NCBI GenBank assembly: GCA_038527215.1
Contig: JBCBGC010000002.1
Span: 1-64,000 of the forward strand
From: JAWPMV01 sp038527215
GTDB taxonomy: Bacteria > Bacteroidota > Bacteroidia > J057
Direction of reading: 5' to 3'
DNA: 64,000 nucleotides
Shown here: piece after piece, positions 60,298 through 64,000 of the stretch
How positions within the stretch are numbered: the first letter of the stretch is position 1
Layout of the letters: every line of letters begins with the position of its first letter
Program-made: the position numbers and the translations under genes
The notes under the pieces: model-generated
What the model was told of the DNA's origin: nothing
The model's input: only the letters and a program-made list of their open reading frames with translations
The model's database searches: none

Positions 60298-61662
60298 ATG
60301 AAGCAGCCTTTGAGGGGATCATATTGGTTCAAGTCTGGTGCCTACACTCTGGTAGAGCGTCTGGCCCTGCAAGCTTTTCGATTCGGCACCTTCTATCTGC
60401 TGATTAGAGGCCTGAGCAGGGAAGATTTTGGCATCTGGACCCTTTTTCTCATCATCACTACCCTGGTAGAAGTGATCCGCATGGGCCTGATTCAAAATGC
60501 CTTGATTAAGTTCCTGGCCCGCGCCCCTTCCCATCGGATTGAGGGGCGCATTCATACCGCATCTTTAAGTCTGCATTTCCTGGTGTGTATCCTGGCCGGC
60601 CTGGTGTTGTTTATCATGGGGCAGGGCGTCCACTTTTGGGGAGAGTTGCCGATCCTCGATGAAATGCTGTACCTGTACATCTTTTCGCTTTTCGCGCTCA
60701 TCCCCTACTATCAGAATAATTTCATTCTCCAATCCAAACTCGCCTTCAAAGGCATCATGGTTAGCAGCCTGGTGCGGCAGGGGGTCTTTTTCCTCTATGT
60801 ACTGCTGGCATTTTGGGTAGTAGATGTTCCCCTTAAGTTGATCCATCTGGCGGGTTTTCACATTGTGAGTTCTACCCTGGCCAGTCTGGTAGCCATTCGC
60901 ATGGGGAAACCCCATTGGAATTTTTCCCGCTACCTGGACTTCCGCTGGCTTAGGTGGCTCTCCGGATATGGAAAATATGTGGTCGGCACCAATCTCGGGT
61001 CTATGCTGATCAAAACCCTGGATCAACTCATGCTGGGGAGTCTGCTGTCGCCTATCGCCACGGCGATTTACAGCACCGCCATCAAGATCGTCAACCTGGC
61101 AGAAATTCCTACGCAGACAGCAGCGGCCATCGTTTTTCCTCAAAGTGCGCGTAGATTAGAAACCCAGGGTAAGCCTGCTTTGAAAGCCTTATATGAAAAA
61201 TCCGTGGGCATTGTGCTGGCCCTCATCATCCCCTTGATCAGTCTGATTGCCCTTTTTCCAGAGCCCATCGTAAAGTTTATCGCTGGGGAAGCCTATCTGG
61301 ATGTGGTGCCGATTCTCAGAATCACCCTGCTGTACGCCCTTTTCGTGCCTTTCTCCCGCCAGTTTGGCATCACCATGGATGCTTTGGGCAAACCCAAAAC
61401 TAACTTCCAGGTGGTCATCTTTAGTGCAGGCCTGAACGCCTTGCTCAACCTGATCATGATCCCTATCTGGGGACTTATGGGTGCAGCGGTAGCTACCCTC
61501 ATCAGCCTCCTCATGGTTTTTGTCCTCAACCAATACCTCCTATGGAAAGACCTGGGCGTCCAAAGTTGGCAAAGCCTGAAATATGCCTGGAAGGTGTATG
61601 AAAATGGCTGGGGCATCCTGAGGCACAAACTTTTTTCCACTACGCAAAAATCCCTGCCATGA
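60298..61662 (+). CDS. polysaccharide flippase (Wzx/MOP family)
   Basis: A 454-residue membrane protein with about twelve to fourteen helices, of the oligosaccharide flippase/MATE-like group: RGLSREDFGIWTLFLIITTL at the N-terminus, then YSTAIKIVNLAEIPTQTAAA and PILRITLLYALFVPFSRQFG in the C-terminal half. It moves lipid-linked sugar units across the inner membrane. Coupling to the next glycosyltransferase by a 4-bp ATGA overlap supports an exopolysaccharide or O-antigen role together with the distant 26-33 kb cluster. Confidence 0.88.
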   Translation: MKQPLRGSYWFKSGAYTLVERLALQAFRFGTFYLLIRGLSREDFGIWTLFLIITTLVEVIRMGLIQNALIKFLARAPSHRIEGRIHTASLSLHFLVCILAGLVLFIMGQGVHFWGELPILDEMLYLYIFSLFALIPYYQNNFILQSKLAFKGIMVSSLVRQGVFFLYVLLAFWVVDVPLKLIHLAGFHIVSSTLASLVAIRMGKPHWNFSRYLDFRWLRWLSGYGKYVVGTNLGSMLIKTLDQLMLGSLLSPIATAIYSTAIKIVNLAEIPTQTAAAIVFPQSARRLETQGKPALKALYEKSVGIVLALIIPLISLIALFPEPIVKFIAGEAYLDVVPILRITLLYALFVPFSRQFGITMDALGKPKTNFQVVIFSAGLNALLNLIMIPIWGLMGAAVATLISLLMVFVLNQYLLWKDLGVQSWQSLKYAWKVYENGWGILRHKLFSTTQKSLP

Positions 61663-62909
61663 TCCGAACCTCAGCAAAAAAGGACCTGGTGATCCTGGGT
61701 CGGGGGCGTTGGGATCTGGGTTATGGGTCAACGGCTATCAGCATGTCCCGAGCCCTGGCGGCGCATCATCGGGTATTTTATATCGAGCCGGCCTTTAGTT
61801 GGAAGGAAAAATGGTTGTACCCGGATCAGACTTCTCTGCGCTTTCGCAAGGGCTATCATGGGGGAAAACAAGCGCCATATTTTCAGTTGCCCGGGGACCC
61901 GGCCAACCTGTTTTATCTGGTTCCTCCTTTGCGGTGGCCCACCCAAAAACTGCCAGATGGCGGGCTGTATCAGTTCCTCATGAAGCGGAATCATCGCCGG
62001 ATGGCGGTCTATCTACAATGGGCAGCTGATTATTTCGACTGGCAACATCCCACGGTCATCAACTTCCAACTGGCCGCCTATCCTTTTTCCAGTTTAGGAT
62101 TTACGCCTGCTCAAAAGGTCTACTATGCGGTAGATCGGCTGGAGGCTGCCCCTTATTTGCAAAAGCATGAGCCGCGCTGGGAGGTAAAAAGTGCGGCGGA
62201 AGCGGACCTGGTGGTCGCGACCAGCAAATGGCTCAGGCATCATTTTTCTGAGCAACGGTCGGATGAGGTCTTATACCTTCCCAATGGAGCGGAGGTCAAG
62301 CTCTTTGAACAGGCGGTAGACCAACGCTGGGATCGGCCTTTTGATTTGCCCCCCAAGGGGCATCCAATCTTACTCTACATCGGTATGGTGAGTGAGCGGC
62401 TGGATATAGCCCTTCTGGGCCAACTGTTGCAGCAGCATCCCGAATTTCATTTGGTGATGATTGGTCCGCAGAAAGCGGGACCAGGCCTGGAGATATTGCA
62501 AAAGCAGCCCCGGGTTCATTTGCTTCCCCCTAAGTCTCAGTTTGAGCTTCTGCCTTACCTGGCTCACGCGCGATGTGGCCTGATTCCCTTTTGTCGTAGC
62601 CCCCTAACAGAAGCCATGTATCCGCTGAAAATACATGAATACCTGGCAGCGGGATTGCCAGTGGTTTCTACCCCATTCTCACCTGACCTGGAGGACCTCC
62701 TTCCCCATATCAGCCTGGCCCATGATCCTCAGCGCTTTGCGGCTCAAGTATACCGCAAGGTCTATCATGATACCCCTGATCACATGCGACAAAGGCGTCT
62801 TTTTGCTCAGCAACATGCCTGGACCCAAAAGAGTGAACAATTGCTGGATGCTATGGCCACCCACCAAAATGGTCAAAATCACCATTTGACCCCAAGAATT
62901 GACCACTAG
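61659..62909 (+). CDS. family 4/1 glycosyltransferase (GT-B)
   Basis: A 416-residue GT-B glycosyltransferase. The C-terminal donor domain has LLYIGMVSERLDIALL, then FHLVMIGPQKAGPG and FCRSPLTEAMYPLKIHEYLA followed by AGLPVVSTPF, the EX7E-type region of GT1/4 enzymes (Glu in TEAMYPLKIHE). The N-terminal VILGRGRWDLGYGSTAISMS is the acceptor-side loop. It resembles enzymes often annotated as family 1 glycosyltransferases in polysaccharide clusters. It overlaps the flippase gene by 4 bp. Confidence 0.87.
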   Translation: MIRTSAKKDLVILGRGRWDLGYGSTAISMSRALAAHHRVFYIEPAFSWKEKWLYPDQTSLRFRKGYHGGKQAPYFQLPGDPANLFYLVPPLRWPTQKLPDGGLYQFLMKRNHRRMAVYLQWAADYFDWQHPTVINFQLAAYPFSSLGFTPAQKVYYAVDRLEAAPYLQKHEPRWEVKSAAEADLVVATSKWLRHHFSEQRSDEVLYLPNGAEVKLFEQAVDQRWDRPFDLPPKGHPILLYIGMVSERLDIALLGQLLQQHPEFHLVMIGPQKAGPGLEILQKQPRVHLLPPKSQFELLPYLAHARCGLIPFCRSPLTEAMYPLKIHEYLAAGLPVVSTPFSPDLEDLLPHISLAHDPQRFAAQVYRKVYHDTPDHMRQRRLFAQQHAWTQKSEQLLDAMATHQNGQNHHLTPRIDH

Positions 62910-62986
62910 GGCCATTTGCCTTCAAATCCTCTTAAAGTTTAGGTAATATGAGGATGTTGAAAGCATATGTACTGGTTTTGTAAGCA

Positions 62987-63115
62987 ATGAAAACTAAAAC
63001 ACCCCGAGAGCGTCGGTACGTCCTCTCTGCATCCGAACGCAATCATGAAAAAATGGTACTTGCTCTGTGTATGCTGGTTTGTGTGGGATTTTTTGTAAAA
63101 ATCGTGTTCTTTTAG
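62987..63115 (+). CDS. possible 42-residue single-helix membrane protein
   Basis: A short frame from ATG 62987 to TAG 63113-63115: a strongly charged N-terminus (MKTKTPRERRYVLSASERNH) followed by one hydrophobic helix (VLALCMLVCVGFFVKIVFF). The positive-inside layout and full use of the gap between two polysaccharide genes make it plausible. No homologue is recalled, and the short length leaves real doubt. Confidence 0.45.
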   Translation: MKTKTPRERRYVLSASERNHEKMVLALCMLVCVGFFVKIVFF

Positions 63116-63154
63116 TCTTCCCGTAACACATGATTTAGTAGTTTAGGCTCACCT

Positions 63155-64000
63155 ATGGCCTCCCGTATTCCCAAAGCCATGCAGCCACCTTTGTTTGACC
63201 TTGGTCAACCTACATCTTCCCCCTCTCTCAAAAGCCGGTTTCGCAGCTGGTTAAAAGAACAATTTGTGCAGGCTCGGTTGGATTCCCCTCTGGGCCATCT
63301 CCTATTAATGGCACTGGCCTTTGGGATTGCCTATGTGGTAGGCACAGGCGGGCTCTCCTATGGCGTGGGGCTGGCTGGGGCTGCGATTCTGCTTCCCATA
63401 TTTACCGGTACCCTTTTCCATCTCAGGTTTGGGGTTTTTGCGATGCTAACAGGCGCCTTTTTCCTGATGGGGATCAAGCGCTTCCTCCCTGATTTACCCC
63501 TGGGACTCTATGTAGATATTTCGCTGGCCATGCTGCTGTTTGGCCTTTTCATCAAGCAGATAGAAAGACGGGATTGGTCTTTTGCCTATCACCCCCTCAG
63601 TCTGGGCATCCTGATCTGGGCGGCTTACAGCTTCCTGGAATTGCTCAATCCCTGGGCTGTTTCCCGCATGGCCTGGTTGTATACTATCCGCAGCACCGCG
63701 GGGCATTGGTTCCTTTTTTTCGTAGGACTCTATGTCTTCACCCAACGAAAATATCTTCGGCATTTGATGACCACTTGGTTTGTGCTCACTTCGGTCGGGG
63801 GCGTCTATGCTTTATACCAGGCCTTTCAGGGCTTTGCCAGTGGCGAATGGTCCTGGATCATGGCTGACACCAATCGCTTTGACGATATTTTTAATGGCGG
63901 CCTATATCGGGCTTTCTCCTTCTTTGCCGATCCTGCTATTTGTGGGATCGTGATGGGCTTCAGCTTTCTGATGGCCCTGATTCTATTGCTCACCCATCCT
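63155..64000 (+). CDS. O-antigen ligase/polymerase family membrane protein (5' part)
   Basis: A frame open from ATG 63155 to the end of the window (282 codons, no stop), hence partial. After a cytoplasmic N-terminus of about 45 residues there are at least seven hydrophobic helices. The WFLFFVGLYVFTQRKYLRHL region and YRAFSFFADPAICGIVMGFS are typical of the Wzy_C/O-antigen ligase family, which polymerises or attaches polysaccharide units in the periplasm. It continues the flippase-glycosyltransferase cluster. Confidence 0.85.
   Translation, partial: MASRIPKAMQPPLFDLGQPTSSPSLKSRFRSWLKEQFVQARLDSPLGHLLLMALAFGIAYVVGTGGLSYGVGLAGAAILLPIFTGTLFHLRFGVFAMLTGAFFLMGIKRFLPDLPLGLYVDISLAMLLFGLFIKQIERRDWSFAYHPLSLGILIWAAYSFLELLNPWAVSRMAWLYTIRSTAGHWFLFFVGLYVFTQRKYLRHLMTTWFVLTSVGGVYALYQAFQGFASGEWSWIMADTNRFDDIFNGGLYRAFSFFADPAICGIVMGFSFLMALILLLTHP

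Overview
The window is a chromosomal segment of a Bacteroidota bacterium. The evidence is a type IX secretion C-terminal sorting domain (gene at 36274), the HYC_CC_PP and DUF4856 families, TonB receptors with an N-terminal carboxypeptidase-like domain, and promoter -7 boxes of the TAnnTTTG type in place of E. coli-like boxes. Gene content and fairly high GC suggest the Saprospiria/Lewinella side of the phylum, but that placement is inference. The segment is mostly ordinary coding DNA. No rRNA, tRNA, CRISPR array, phage or transposase gene was recognised.

Layout. 1-2831 (+): a gene end, a secreted protein, yraN, a large inverted repeat array, and prfB, which is read through a programmed +1 frameshift. 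2809-16109 is almost all on the minus strand: two operon-like runs separated by a lone hisI. The runs hold three imelysin lipoproteins, a di-heme DUF1111 oxidoreductase, DUF4856, an HTTM protein and a TonB receptor, which looks like a metal (probably iron) acquisition regulon. The same 16-bp palindrome (TACCTAA-N2-TTAGGTA type) occurs as a pair upstream of both runs. 16340-20469: a hairpin repeat array, a prolyl oligopeptidase and an FAD oxidoreductase. 20652-25947: a Crp/Fnr regulator, a Ste24-like protease, a DUF885 homologue that has lost its metal site, and a secreted protein of unknown function.

26118-33090 and 60298-64000 are two parts of an exopolysaccharide pathway: chain-length/kinase-like proteins, glycosyltransferases, epimerase, flippase and ligase/polymerase. 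They are separated by about 27 kb. Between them lie a mechanosensitive channel divergent from a secreted endonuclease I, and a cholesterol-dependent-cytolysin-like lipoprotein whose membrane-binding domain 4 appears to be replaced by an FG-GAP/VCBS propeller. That gene sits next to a membrane-bound TPR-LuxR regulator. Further on are a membrane-anchored coiled-coil protein with two helix-hairpin-helix modules plus an OmpA protein, an M61 peptidase with rsgA, and a Cu/Ag efflux operon (HYC_CC_PP, CusA, CusC, CusB) followed by a thioredoxin-type arsenate reductase.

Intergenic DNA is unusually rich in four distinct families of non-coding repeats, at 1204-1710, 16441-16770, 33242-33659 with 39267-39470, and 58002-58285. 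Members of some families recur elsewhere in the window. The most interesting signals are the domain-swapped cytolysin, the shared operator pair of the imelysin regulon, and the repeat families.
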